From Mesonia sp. (lineage in GTDB: Bacteria > Bacteroidota > Bacteroidia > Flavobacteriales > Flavobacteriaceae): a stretch of DNA of 50,232 bases. Under the pieces are notes generated by a model, which was given only the letters and a program-made list of their open reading frames with translations, was not told the origin of the DNA and did not search any database. The stretch covers positions 40,765 to 90,996 of the forward strand of contig DTTX01000074.1 in the NCBI GenBank assembly GCA_012964435.1, written 5' to 3'. Positions 34,564 to 42,841 of this stretch are shown here, one piece after another (position 1 is the stretch's first letter; the number at the start of each line of letters is the position of its first letter). A program made the translations under genes and the position numbers.

Positions 34564-34715
34564 TTCTTTTCTTTCAAAAATAAACACAATTTAAAAACTG
34601 TCAAGAAAATGAAAGTATTTCGTCTAAAACAATTCAATCAACACATTTTGTTGCTTCCATATTAAACGATGCAACAGAATTATTTTTAACTTTGAGTTGC
34701 TAGAATTTTCAATAG

Positions 34716-35504
34716 ATGAATAAAAACGACATCATTGCTCAAATACAAAACCAGAAACAACATCCGCATCTTAAATTTCGGCTAAAAACCGCTACAGAAA
34801 ACTTTACCAATAAGTTATTTCATACGCTTTTTGATGCTGAAATTCCTGTTGAAAAAAATCTGGAAGAATTAGAAAAAGATTTTGAAGAACTGGTCGATTT
34901 AGCCTGTTGGGAGCACGATAAACCTTGTTGTAAATTGTGGCAAAATTATATCACCAAATTGCCAGAACTACTTTGTAAACTCACCAAAGATGCAGAAGCG
35001 ATCCATACCAACGATCCAGCTTCTAATTCTATCGAAGAAGTTTATTTGTGTTATCCCGGTTTTTTTGCAGTGGCGATCTATCGTTTTGCGCACGAGTTTT
35101 ATAATTTCGGTTTTCCATTGGTACCAAGGTTAATGACGGAGTATGCGCATCGTTTAACAGGTGTCGATATTCATCCGGGAGCAAAAATAGGGACTTCCTT
35201 TTTTATTGATCACGCTACAGGAATCGTGATTGGCGAAACTGCTATTATTAAAAATGAAGTAAAAATTTATCAAGGGGTAACTTTAGGAGCTTTGTATGTC
35301 GAAAAAGATTTAAAAAACACTAAACGACATCCAACAGTTGAAGATCGAGTTACGATCTATGCCAACGCAACTATTTTAGGCGGCGAAACTACCGTAGGTG
35401 AAAATAGTATTATTGGTGGTAATGTTTGGTTGACCGCTTCTATTCCAGAAAATTCGATCGTAACACACAGCCCCGAAATTAAAATTAGACAAAACCATGA
35501 ATAG
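34716..35504 (+). CDS. cysE: Serine O-acetyltransferase
   Basis: 262 residues. An N-terminal helical domain (EVYLCYPGFFAVAIYRFAH) is followed by a left-handed beta-helix of hexapeptide repeats with catalytic D151/H153 (GVDIHPGAKIG) and D165-H166 (FIDHATGIVIGETA). It makes O-acetylserine from serine and acetyl-CoA, the first step of cysteine synthesis. The length and long N-terminus are as in the EpsC/SAT group common in Bacteroidetes. Its end overlaps the next gene, cysM, by 8 bp. Confidence 0.92.
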   Translation: MNKNDIIAQIQNQKQHPHLKFRLKTATENFTNKLFHTLFDAEIPVEKNLEELEKDFEELVDLACWEHDKPCCKLWQNYITKLPELLCKLTKDAEAIHTNDPASNSIEEVYLCYPGFFAVAIYRFAHEFYNFGFPLVPRLMTEYAHRLTGVDIHPGAKIGTSFFIDHATGIVIGETAIIKNEVKIYQGVTLGALYVEKDLKNTKRHPTVEDRVTIYANATILGGETTVGENSIIGGNVWLTASIPENSIVTHSPEIKIRQNHE

Positions 35505-36381
35505 TATATTAGATTTAATAGGGAACACACCTTTAGTTGAAGCACAACAACTGAATAAAAGTAAAAATGTCAAACTATTTTTTAAGTTAGAAGGAAACAA
35601 TCCCGGCGGAAGCGTTAAAGATCGTCCTGCTTACAACATGATTAAAAGTGCAGTTGAACGTGGCGATATCGATAAAAACACCAAGCTTATTGAAGCTACC
35701 AGCGGAAATACAGGAATTGCTCTGGCACTTATCGCTAATCTCTACAATTTAAATATTGAATTGGTAATGCCCGAAAATTCTACCAAAGAACGTGTGCAAA
35801 CCATGCGTGCCTATGGAGCTAAAGTTACCTTGACATCTAGCGATCGTGGTATTGAAGGCGCTCGAGATTATGCTGAAAATAAAGTGGCTAACGAAGGTTT
35901 TGTAGGATTGAATCAGTTTGCGAACGATGATAATTGGAAAGCACATTATAAAACCACCGGACCAGAAATTTGGCGTGATACCGACCAAAAGGTGACACAT
36001 TTCGTTTCTTCTATGGGAACCACCGGAACCATTATGGGAACTTCTACATTTTTAAAAGAACAAAACTCGGCCATTCAAATTGTAGGCGTGCAACCTACCG
36101 ATGATTCTCGAATTCCCGGAATTAGAAAATGGCCTCAAGAATATTTGCCTAAAATTTTTAATCCAAAAAAAGTAGATCAAGTAATTGAAGTTAGTGAAGA
36201 TGAAGCCCGTGCAATGACAAAACGTTTGGCGAAAGAAGAAGGTATTTTTGCAGGTATGAGTAGCGGCGGAGCCACAGCTGCAGCCTTAAAATTAATCGAA
36301 ACACTAGATGAAGGTATCGTAGTTTCTATCGTTTGTGATCGTGGTGATCGTTACCTTTCTTCAGATTTATTTGAAGAATAA
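35497..36381 (+). CDS. cysM: Cysteine synthase (O-acetylserine sulfhydrylase B type)
   Basis: 294 residues, PLP-dependent. The Schiff-base lysine is K41 in NPGGSVKDRPA; TSGNTGIALA binds the substrate carboxylate and SSMGTTGTIMGTS holds the PLP phosphate. It makes cysteine from O-acetylserine and sulphide. Length and the KDRPA form fit CysM rather than CysK. The ATG lies within the last codons of cysE, so the two are translationally coupled and form a complete two-step pathway. A hairpin terminator follows 30 bp after the stop. Confidence 0.92.
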   Translation: MNSILDLIGNTPLVEAQQLNKSKNVKLFFKLEGNNPGGSVKDRPAYNMIKSAVERGDIDKNTKLIEATSGNTGIALALIANLYNLNIELVMPENSTKERVQTMRAYGAKVTLTSSDRGIEGARDYAENKVANEGFVGLNQFANDDNWKAHYKTTGPEIWRDTDQKVTHFVSSMGTTGTIMGTSTFLKEQNSAIQIVGVQPTDDSRIPGIRKWPQEYLPKIFNPKKVDQVIEVSEDEARAMTKRLAKEEGIFAGMSSGGATAAALKLIETLDEGIVVSIVCDRGDRYLSSDLFEE

Positions 36382-36411
36382 ATTTCTTCAATTGATAAGA
36401 TTTTAAAAATT

Positions 36412-36449
36412 CGTCATTCTGAAATAAATTCAAAATGACGTTTTTTTTT
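36412..36449 (+). terminator. Terminator after cysE-cysM built on a dispersed palindrome
   Basis: CGTCATTCTGAA (36412-36423) pairs with TTCAAAATGACG (36429-36440) apart from one mismatch, followed by T9. The CGTCAT/ATGACG ends are those of the dispersed repeats found in the his region, so a repeat copy seems to act as terminator here. Confidence 0.8.
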
Positions 36450-36462
36450 AGATATAATTAAA

Positions 36463-36482
36463 GCTCTCGACTACGTTCGAGC
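36463..36482. repeat. Dispersed repeat fragment
   Basis: GCTCTCGACTACGTTCGAGC is an imperfect palindrome of the CTCGACTNCGCTCGAG repeat type seen at 40014, 40256, 42750 and 45195. Confidence 0.5.
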
Positions 36483-36489
36483 AAACAAC

Positions 36490-37167
36490 TCAATCAATCA
36501 ACGAAACACCATTTAAATCGGTTGTTAAAACGCTGCTCATATAATCAAAAAACGGTCTAATGGCCTGAAAATATTTGTCTATGGTTTCAGCAAAATCTGC
36601 GGCGACCACTTCTTTATCGGTAAATTTTTGAGTGAAGGTCCATTGTTTTAAATTCAACAGATCAATCGCAGGATGTTCTTTACCAAAGCCTTTTGGTGAG
36701 GTCTTTAAGCGTTCGCCTTCCACTTCTCCCCAATATTTTTTTAGCTCTTTTTGCTGAAGAATCTCATTTACTTCATCTGCATCCATTTCAACCTCTTTTC
36801 GAATTCGATACAGATCATCTTTATGCGGATTCCAAAAACCAACCGCAATAAACGATTTGTTTTCCGGTTGAATATGCACATAATAACCGCCACGTAATTC
36901 TGGTTTTCTTCGAGTAAAACTTGCTCCAAAATTAGTTTTATAAGGCGTTTTATCTTTTGAAAAACGGATATCTCGATAAATTCTGAATGCCTTTGTTTTC
37001 TCGATCTTATCGTGAAGCTGAAGTTTTAATTCAACTTCTTTATAGAAATCTTTCATCTCACTTTCGATCGATTTAAACTCGGCTTTATGGTCGTTAAACC
37101 AATCACGATCGTTGTTTTGTTTCAGCTGAAGTAAAAATGAGAGTGCTTCTTTGGGTACAGATTTCAT
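36490..37167 (-). CDS. DUF2461 family protein
   Basis: 225 residues, soluble. The family pattern is clear: FLLQLKQNNDRDWFNDHKAEF, FRIYRDIRFSKDKTPYKTNFGA, GGYYVHIQPENKSFIAVGFWNP and a C-terminal helical part. This family (TIGR02453) is widespread in bacteria and fungi, but its biochemical role is unknown. It is a single minus-strand gene between clusters of dispersed repeats. Confidence 0.85.
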   Translation of the reverse strand: MKSVPKEALSFLLQLKQNNDRDWFNDHKAEFKSIESEMKDFYKEVELKLQLHDKIEKTKAFRIYRDIRFSKDKTPYKTNFGASFTRRKPELRGGYYVHIQPENKSFIAVGFWNPHKDDLYRIRKEVEMDADEVNEILQQKELKKYWGEVEGERLKTSPKGFGKEHPAIDLLNLKQWTFTQKFTDKEVVAADFAETIDKYFQAIRPFFDYMSSVLTTDLNGVSLID

Positions 37168-37256
37168 GACAAGTCTTTTTCTTCAAAGTTATTAAACATC
37201 TTCCTACTAAATTGCTAGCTTAACATTTCTGAAATATTAATGAGCTTTTATTAAAA

Positions 37257-37387
37257 CGTCATCCCAAACTTGATTTGGGATCTCATACAGATTTTTACGA
37301 ACAATTTTTATTATGTTTATGTGATGCTGAATCAAGTTCAGCATGACGTTTTAGTATCGTCATCCCGGACTTGATTTGGGATCTCAT
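37257..37387. repeat. Dispersed palindromic repeat cluster downstream of the GIY-YIG gene
   Basis: Three units: CGTCATCCCAAACTTGATTT-type at 37257-37286, GATGCTGAATCAAGTTCAGC-type at 37323-37348, and CGTCATCCCGGACTTGATTT-type at 37358-37387. Each is palindromic (for example TGCTGAA/TTCAGCA). Translated, the middle unit reads HAELDSAS. The 224-bp intergenic region is almost all repeat. Confidence 0.8.
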
Positions 37388-37391
37388 CAAG

Positions 37392-37673
37392 TTAAGTAAA
37401 TTCAATAGTTTTTAATTCAGGGTTTTTCTTTTTAACTAGATCAATTTTCCAATCTTTGTTCCAATTCTTTAATTGTTTTTCTCTTTTAATCGCTTGTTGA
37501 ATATCTAAGAATTCTTCAAAATAAATTAAATATTTCAAATTGTACTTAGCTGTGAAAGAAGAACCTTTTCCTAATTGATGTTCTGTTATTCGCTTAGTCA
37601 ATTCACTTGTAATTCCAATATAAAATGTAGTTCTATATTTATTGGTTAAAATATAAACATATGAAGTTTTCAT
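37392..37673 (-). CDS. GIY-YIG domain nuclease-like protein
   Basis: I use the ATG at 37673, giving 93 residues starting MKTSYVYILTNKYRTTFYIGIT. A longer frame from 37751 would add a segment containing HRHAELDSASHH, which is only the translated dispersed repeat at 37702-37727. The protein is a minimal GIY-YIG domain (YVYILTN, FYIGITSELTKRITEHQ, YLIYFEEFLDIQQAIKREKQLKNW), with catalytic-type Tyr, Arg and Glu. Single-domain proteins of this type are common in Bacteroidetes with unknown role. The gene is flanked on both sides by similar repeat clusters. Confidence 0.85.
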   Translation of the reverse strand: MKTSYVYILTNKYRTTFYIGITSELTKRITEHQLGKGSSFTAKYNLKYLIYFEEFLDIQQAIKREKQLKNWNKDWKIDLVKKKNPELKTIEFT

Positions 37674-37701
37674 TCTAAATTGTTTTAAATATATATGATG
37701 C

Positions 37702-37890
37702 GATGCTGAATCAAGTTCAGCATGACGATGAGAGTTTACTTTATCTTCCAAGTATCGTCATCCCAAACTTGATTTGGGATCTCATCCACATTTTTACGCA
37801 ACCACTTTTATTATTTTAATTCGATACTGAAATAAATTTCAGTATGATTATTTTGTTCATTCTTGCGTCATCTCAGACTTGATCCGGGAT
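37702..37890. repeat. Dispersed palindromic repeat cluster upstream of the GIY-YIG gene
   Basis: Units at 37702-37727 (GATGCTGAATCAAGTTCAGC type), 37756-37785 (CGTCATCCCAAACTTGATTT type), 37824-37845 (ATACTGAAATAAATTTCAGT palindrome) and 37866-37890 (CGTCATCTCAGACTTGATCC type). The order and some spacer sequence (CATTTTTACGNAAC and TTTTATTAT) resemble those of the cluster at 37257-37387, so the gene sits between two copies of a compound element. Confidence 0.8.
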
Positions 37891-37904
37891 TATTAAGTAA
37901 ATTG

Positions 37905-38546
37905 TTACAACCGATCTTGAATAAATAACAACAAATCACCCTCTTGAAAACTTACGGTTGCTCGATTTTCTGTGATCGTATTTCTGGTTCCTATTCGGGA
38001 AATAATGCTGAGATTCTCATTTGCTAACGGATATTTGACTCCGCTAGAAGTGATGTTTTTCGATTCCGGAAAAGGATATAAAGAGAAAATTTCATGTTGA
38101 AATCCTATAATTTCGGTTTCATTTTCAGCAAAGAAGTAAACCCCAAAATCGTCGAAACAGCGAATTTCGATTTCATTTTTATGCTTGAGCATCGAGGTTA
38201 AATTTCCTAGAAAATGATCTTGCTCTAAACCGCTACAACCAAAGACTGAAACACTTTTAAAACCTTCGTCAATAATAATTCGTAAAGCTTTTTCGAAATC
38301 AGTCGCATTTTGATCTGGAGTTTCGATAATTTTTACTTCCGAAGAAATTTCAGACATAGAAATTGAATCAAAATCACCGGAAACCACATCGGGTTGAATA
38401 TCTACATCTACTAAATTTTGGTAAGCGCCATCGGTACAAAATACTTTTTGAAATTGAGCTACATCGGGAATTTTCAGCGGAAACTGACCATTGATAAATA
38501 ATACTACTTCACTTTCAAACTTATAATTTTCTCGATGTATTTGCAT
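37905..38546 (-). CDS. Thiamine pyrophosphokinase
   Basis: 213 residues. Motifs of the TPK family: GDFDS (57-61), TPDQNATDFEKAL (76-88) with the Asp/Asn ligands for Mg-ATP and thiamine, VFGCSGLEQDHFLGNL, and SSGVKYPL and TRNTITENRATVSFQEGDLLLF of the C-terminal thiamine-binding domain. It converts thiamine to TPP, the riboswitch ligand, and so completes salvage. It starts in the stop codon of hisIE (TAATG), so it is the last gene of the his operon, apart from the thi operon at 22-25 kb. Confidence 0.85.
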   Translation of the reverse strand: MQIHRENYKFESEVVLFINGQFPLKIPDVAQFQKVFCTDGAYQNLVDVDIQPDVVSGDFDSISMSEISSEVKIIETPDQNATDFEKALRIIIDEGFKSVSVFGCSGLEQDHFLGNLTSMLKHKNEIEIRCFDDFGVYFFAENETEIIGFQHEIFSLYPFPESKNITSSGVKYPLANENLSIISRIGTRNTITENRATVSFQEGDLLLFIQDRL

Positions 38547-39142
38547 TAATTTCTGTTTTCTAACACCTTAACGATATCATTGAGTTGATATCCCTTAGCA
38601 TTCAGCAAAATTAAATAATGAAACAACAAATCTGCAGATTCATTTAAAAATAAATCTTCGTTATCATCTTTGGCCTCAATTACAACTTCCACCGCTTCTT
38701 CACCTACTTTTTGCGCTATTTTATTGATTCCTTTTTCAAAAAGAGAAGCGACATAACTTTTCTCTGCCGTTGATTGATTTTTGCGATTTTCAATGATCTG
38801 TTCTAATTCAGAGATAAAGCCATAATCTTTTTTATTTTCTTCTTGCCAACACGTGTCGGTACCTTTATGACAAACGGGACCTTCGGGATTTACGTGAATT
38901 AAAAGCGTGTCGTTATCGCAATCTAATTTAATATCGACCAAGTTTAGAAAATTGCCACTCTCCTCGCCTTTTGTCCATAAACGTTGCTTACTTCGGCTAT
39001 AAAAGGTGACTTTTTTGGTTTGATTAGTTTTGAAAAAAGCTTCTTCATTCATATATCCCAACATGAGAACTTTCATCGTTTTCGCATCCTGAATAATCGC
39101 AGGTACGAGTCCGTCATTGTTTTTACTAAAATCTATGTTCAT
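38546..39142 (-). CDS. hisI: Bifunctional phosphoribosyl-AMP cyclohydrolase / phosphoribosyl-ATP pyrophosphatase
   Basis: 198 residues with two domains. N-terminal cyclohydrolase (about 1-105): MNEEAFFKTNQTKKVTFYSRSKQRLWTKGE, LDCDNDTLLIHVNPEGPVCHKGTDTCW, with zinc-binding Cys and metal-binding DCDND. C-terminal pyrophosphatase (about 112-198): EKSYVASLFEKGINKIAQKVGEEAVEVVIEAK, with the EExxE cluster. It catalyses steps 2 and 3 of histidine synthesis. It is the penultimate gene of the his operon and overlaps thiamine pyrophosphokinase by one base. Confidence 0.95.
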   Translation of the reverse strand: MNIDFSKNNDGLVPAIIQDAKTMKVLMLGYMNEEAFFKTNQTKKVTFYSRSKQRLWTKGEESGNFLNLVDIKLDCDNDTLLIHVNPEGPVCHKGTDTCWQEENKKDYGFISELEQIIENRKNQSTAEKSYVASLFEKGINKIAQKVGEEAVEVVIEAKDDNEDLFLNESADLLFHYLILLNAKGYQLNDIVKVLENRN

Positions 39143-39186
39143 CGTTTATAGGTTTAATTATCTCAAAGTTGATCTGAGATAAAATG

Positions 39187-39942
39187 TTATCTTCTCACTA
39201 AAATACCGTCTTCATTTAAAAATTCTTTCAGCTCTGGAATAGCTATTTCTTTAAAATGAAAAACACTTGCTGCCAAGGCTGCATCGGCTTGACCTTTTTT
39301 AAACGTGTCTGCAAAATGTTGCATCGTTCCCGCTCCACCTGAAGCGATGATCGGAATATTTAAATCTGTGGAAAGTTTTGCTAAAGCTTCATTGGCAAAA
39401 CCATTTTTAGTGCCGTCATTATTCATCGACGTAAATAAAATTTCTCCGGCGCCACGCTTTTCAACCTCTTTTGCCCAATCGAATAAATTAAGTTCTGTCA
39501 CAACTTTACCACCAACCAAATGCACTTTCCATTCGCCATCAACTTGTTTAGCATCGATCGCAACCACTACACACTGACTTCCAAATTTAGCTGAAAGTTC
39601 ATTAATAAGTTCAGGTCTTTTTACTGCAGAAGAATTTATCGAAACCTTATCGGCACCGCATTGTAAAAGAACATCTACATCTTCTACGGAAGAAATTCCG
39701 CCGCCAACGGTAAACGGAATATTTACTTTTTCAGCAACGCGAAGTACTAAATCTACTAAGGTTTTACGCTTTTCTTCGGTGGCGGAAATATCTAGAAAAA
39801 CCAATTCATCAGCACCATTCTCAGCATAGAACTGAGCCAATTCTACAGGATTGCCGGCATCACGTAAATCTAAAAAATTCACGCCTTTTACGGTTCGCCC
39901 ATTTTTAATATCTAAACAAGGTATAATTCTTTTGGTAAGCAT
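39187..39942 (-). CDS. hisF: Imidazole glycerol phosphate synthase, cyclase subunit
   Basis: 251 residues, TIM barrel. Motifs: [19 protein letters not shown] with D11, [44 protein letters not shown] with D130, [14 protein letters not shown] and [11 protein letters not shown]. With HisH it makes imidazole glycerol phosphate and AICAR from PRFAR and ammonia. Length is normal. It lies 44 bp upstream of hisI and 158 bp downstream of hisA; the larger gap is repeat sequence. Confidence 0.96.
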   Translation of the reverse strand: MLTKRIIPCLDIKNGRTVKGVNFLDLRDAGNPVELAQFYAENGADELVFLDISATEEKRKTLVDLVLRVAEKVNIPFTVGGGISSVEDVDVLLQCGADKVSINSSAVKRPELINELSAKFGSQCVVVAIDAKQVDGEWKVHLVGGKVVTELNLFDWAKEVEKRGAGEILFTSMNNDGTKNGFANEALAKLSTDLNIPIIASGGAGTMQHFADTFKKGQADAALAASVFHFKEIAIPELKEFLNEDGILVRR

Positions 39943-40013
39943 TTTTATAGTTTACAGTTTACTGCTTTCAGCGACTAGCTTTTAGCGCTTTTGTTTCAAT
40001 TTTTATCAAGAAA

Positions 40014-40090
40014 CCTCTCGACTTCGCTTGAGGTGCCATCTTTTTTTATACTGAAATAACACTTCGACAAGCTCAGGGTGACAATACAGT
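40014..40090. repeat. Dispersed repeats between hisA and hisF
   Basis: CCTCTCGACTTCGCTTGAGG at 40014-40033 is a near copy of the CTCGACTCCGCTCGAG repeat; the sequence ACTTCGACAAGCTCAGGGTG at 40061-40080 followed by ACAAT is a second repeat type. They fill the 158-bp gap between the two genes. Confidence 0.75.
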
Positions 40091-40100
40091 TTTTTTCTAA

Positions 40101-40847
40101 TTAATGACTTTCTAAAATATAGTTTTCTAATTGTTTTAAACTAATTCTGTTTTCATAAATCGCTTTACCAATGATGGTTCCTTCACACCCCATTTCTGCG
40201 AGTCTTGGAAGTTCATCAAACGTTGAAATACCTCCGGAAGCGATCAATTTTATCTTCTCGACTCCGCTCGAAGTGACAGTTTCTGTCAAAATCTTTTTAT
40301 ACAATTCAAAAGAAGGGCCTTCTAACATTCCGTCTTTACTGATATCGGTGCAAATCACATATTGAATTCCTTTTTCTTGATACTGCTGAATGAACGGAAT
40401 CAATTCTTCTTCTGAGTCTTCTTGCCAACCCGAAACCACTATTTTTTCATCATTTGCATCGGCGCCTAAAATGATTTTTTCACTTCCGTATTCTTGTATC
40501 CAATTACTAAAAAGTGGTTTGTCTTTTACAGCGATGCTTCCTCCGGTAATATGCTGCGCTCCGCTTTCAAAAGCGATACGAAGATCATCGTTAGATTTGA
40601 GTCCGCCACCAAAATCGATCTTTAAACTTGTTTTAAAAGCGATTTCTTCTAAGATTTTATAGTTGACAATATGTTTGCTTTTCGCTCCATCTAAATCGAC
40701 TAAATGTAAATATTGAATTCCGTGGCCTTCAAATTTTTTAGCCACTTCAAGCGGATTTTCATTATAAATTTTCTTTGTATTGTAATCGCCTTTAGATAGT
40801 CGAACACATTTACCGTCTATAATATCTATGGCTGGGATGATTCTCAT
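40101..40847 (-). CDS. hisA: HisA isomerase with an in-frame dispersed-repeat insertion
   Basis: 248 residues. The (beta-alpha)8 barrel motifs are intact: [22 protein letters not shown] with D8, [32 protein letters not shown] with D168 and [10 protein letters not shown]. The enzyme opens the ring of ProFAR to PRFAR, step 4 of the pathway. Residues about 190-198 (TVTSSGVEK) correspond to a dispersed repeat at 40254-40280; typical HisA proteins have a shorter loop between the YKKIL helix and the IKLIASGG strand. The frame is kept and the position is a surface loop, so function is probably retained. Confidence 0.93.
   Translation of the reverse strand: MRIIPAIDIIDGKCVRLSKGDYNTKKIYNENPLEVAKKFEGHGIQYLHLVDLDGAKSKHIVNYKILEEIAFKTSLKIDFGGGLKSNDDLRIAFESGAQHITGGSIAVKDKPLFSNWIQEYGSEKIILGADANDEKIVVSGWQEDSEEELIPFIQQYQEKGIQYVICTDISKDGMLEGPSFELYKKILTETVTSSGVEKIKLIASGGISTFDELPRLAEMGCEGTIIGKAIYENRISLKQLENYILESH
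40254..40280. repeat. Dispersed repeat inside hisA
   Basis: CTCGACTCCGCTCGAAGTGA (40258-40277) is a near copy of the repeats at 42752 (CTCGACTCCGCTCGGGATGA) and 45198 (TTGACTCCGCTCGAGGTGA), located within the coding sequence of hisA in frame. Confidence 0.75.
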
Positions 40848-40872
40848 TTTTTAAGCTTTTAGTAATTAGCAT

Positions 40873-41454
40873 TTAAAGTTTCAAAAAGTTTTCTAAAATT
40901 CTCTCTCCGGCTTGGCTGCTTTTTTCAGGGTGAAATTGTACTCCGAAAAAGTTATTTTTTTTCAAAGCGGAAGCATAAGCGACATCATAACTAGTTTCTG
41001 CAATCATCTCATCACATTTTTCAGCATAAAAACTATGTACGAGGTACATAAATTCTTGTTCTTTTACACCTTGAAATAATTCTGTTTGCAACTTTGAAAT
41101 TTGATTCCACCCAATTTGTGGAACTTTCACTTGATTAGAGAAGCGTTTGACTTCTACATCAAAAATCCCGAGCCCTTTTGTATCGCCTTCTTCAGAATGT
41201 TTACACATTAATTGCATCCCTAAACAAATACCCAGAACCGGTTTTGTTAACTGCGGAATTAGTTGATCTAATTCAGTAGCTTTTAATTTTTTCATCGCAC
41301 TACTCGCCTCGCCTACACCGGGAAAAATTACTTTATCGGCTTGCTGAATTTCTTCTACATCATCAGAAAGTTTAGCTTCAAAACCCAATCGCTGAATCGC
41401 AAATTTGATGCTCTGAATATTTCCTGCGCCGTAATTGATAATAACTATTTTCAT
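40873..41454 (-). CDS. hisH: Imidazole glycerol phosphate synthase, glutaminase subunit
   Basis: 193 residues, class I glutamine amidotransferase. MKIVIINYGAGNIQSIKFAIQRLG, DKVIFPGVGEASSAM, the nucleophile Cys in VLGICLGMQLMCKHSEEG, and VQFHPEKSS with the catalytic His/Glu. It supplies ammonia to HisF. The spacing to hisA is 25 bp; the gap to hisB upstream is 127 bp and contains a repeat. Confidence 0.95.
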   Translation of the reverse strand: MKIVIINYGAGNIQSIKFAIQRLGFEAKLSDDVEEIQQADKVIFPGVGEASSAMKKLKATELDQLIPQLTKPVLGICLGMQLMCKHSEEGDTKGLGIFDVEVKRFSNQVKVPQIGWNQISKLQTELFQGVKEQEFMYLVHSFYAEKCDEMIAETSYDVAYASALKKNNFFGVQFHPEKSSQAGERILENFLKL

Positions 41455-41515
41455 TTGCTAATTAGTAATTAGTAGTAAGAATTGAGTATTGATTTATTTT
41501 AAAACTTATTCCAAT

Positions 41516-41543
41516 GAGATACTGAATCAAGTTCAGTATGACG
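41516..41543. repeat. Dispersed palindromic repeat between hisB and hisH
   Basis: GATACTGAATCAAGTTCAGT with ATGACG at the end, a copy of the repeat around the GIY-YIG gene with one changed base pair (GATGCTGAA to GATACTGAA, kept paired by TTCAGTA). Confidence 0.75.
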
Positions 41544-41581
41544 AATTCTCATCACTCATCTCTAAAAATCTCAATTCTATT

Positions 41582-42724
41582 TTATAACATTCCTTTGGTA
41601 CTTGGTAAAATCATTTTTTCGGTATCACGCTTTACTGCGGCTTTGATGGCTTTGGCAAAGGCTTTAAAAATGGCTTCAATTTTATGATGTTCATTTTTAC
41701 CTTCAGCTTTAATATTTAGATTGGCTTTTGCTCCATCTGAAAAAGATTTAAAAAAGTGAAAAAACATTTCAGTGGGCATTTTACCGATCATTTCACGTTG
41801 AAAATTAGCTTCCCAAATCAACCAATTTCTTCCACCAAAATCGATGACAACTTGCGCTAAACAATCGTCCATTGGTAAGCAAAAACCGTAACGTTCAATC
41901 CCTAATTTATTTCCTAAAGCTTTATGAAAAACTTCACCCAAGGCAATTGCTGTATCTTCGATCGTGTGGTGTTCATCGACTTCTAGATCGCCTTTTACAC
42001 AAATCTTTAAATCCATTTGACCGTGACGCGAAAGCTGATCTAACATATGATCGAAAAATGCTATTCCTGTATCGATCTCGCTTTTTCCGGTTCCATCTAA
42101 ATTTAACTCGATGTCAATATCGGTTTCGTTGGTTTTTCTTTTAATGCTTGACGTTCGATCTTTCAGCTTTAAAAATTCGTAAATATCCTTCCAAGAATCG
42201 GTTTGCAAAGCGATCGCATTTTCAACTTCTTCTTTTTTATTCTGAATTTCATCGGCACCTAAATCTACGTGGGTATTAATAAAAATTCCTCTGCCGCCAA
42301 AATTATAAGCAAATTCAACATCGGTTAAACGATCACCAACCATAAAAGAGTTTTTTAAATCGTATTTTCCCTCTTCTAAATAACCTTGCTGTTTTAGTAA
42401 ACCGATATTTGGCTTTCGTGTTTCAGCATTATCTTTTGCGTAGGTCTTATCGATCAAGCTTTCTTTAAATTTTGCACCTTCATTCGCAAAAACTTTTTCT
42501 ATAAAATTCTGAATAGGCCAAAAATCTTTTTCAGGAAATTCTTCCGTTCCCAAGCCATCTTGATTAGTGACCATCACCAATTCATAATCAAGTTCTTTGG
42601 CTATTTTAGAAAGATAGAAAATCACTTCAGGATAAAATTCAAGCTTTTCTAAGCTATCGATTTGATAATCTTCCGGTTCGTGAATTAACGTACCGTCGCG
42701 ATCTATAAATAAGACTTTTTTCAT
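41582..42724 (-). CDS. hisB: Bifunctional histidinol-phosphatase / imidazoleglycerol-phosphate dehydratase
   Basis: I use the ATG at 42724 ([21 protein letters not shown]), giving 380 residues. A longer frame from 42787 would begin in a dispersed repeat (VIPSGVEG). N-terminal HAD phosphatase: [24 protein letters not shown] (about 1-165). C-terminal dehydratase (about 190-380): [81 protein letters not shown]. It catalyses steps 6 and 8. The fusion order is that of enterobacterial HisB. Confidence 0.95.
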   Translation of the reverse strand: MKKVLFIDRDGTLIHEPEDYQIDSLEKLEFYPEVIFYLSKIAKELDYELVMVTNQDGLGTEEFPEKDFWPIQNFIEKVFANEGAKFKESLIDKTYAKDNAETRKPNIGLLKQQGYLEEGKYDLKNSFMVGDRLTDVEFAYNFGGRGIFINTHVDLGADEIQNKKEEVENAIALQTDSWKDIYEFLKLKDRTSSIKRKTNETDIDIELNLDGTGKSEIDTGIAFFDHMLDQLSRHGQMDLKICVKGDLEVDEHHTIEDTAIALGEVFHKALGNKLGIERYGFCLPMDDCLAQVVIDFGGRNWLIWEANFQREMIGKMPTEMFFHFFKSFSDGAKANLNIKAEGKNEHHKIEAIFKAFAKAIKAAVKRDTEKMILPSTKGML

Positions 42725-42749
42725 ATTTTTAATTTGGATGAGATGCTTT

Positions 42750-42834
42750 CCCTCGACTCCGCTCGGGATGACCAAGAAGTTCAGCATGACAGATATTTGA
42801 TAGTCGTCATTCCGGGCTTGACTCGGAATCTCAT
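42750..42834. repeat. Dispersed repeats between hisC and hisB
   Basis: CCCTCGACTCCGCTCGGGAT (42750), then GTTCAGCATGACA (42779) and CGTCATTCCGGGCTTGACTC with GGAATCTCAT (42805-42834): three repeat types side by side in the 117-bp gap. Confidence 0.8.
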
Positions 42835-42841
42835 TATATAT

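Noticed and set aside
38028-38055. Dispersed repeat inside the thiamine pyrophosphokinase gene (GACTCCGCTAGAAGTGAT, giving TSSGVKY)
   Set aside because: It resembles the hisA repeat, but a (S/T)xGxKYPL segment is a normal conserved part of TPK proteins, so the likeness is probably chance.
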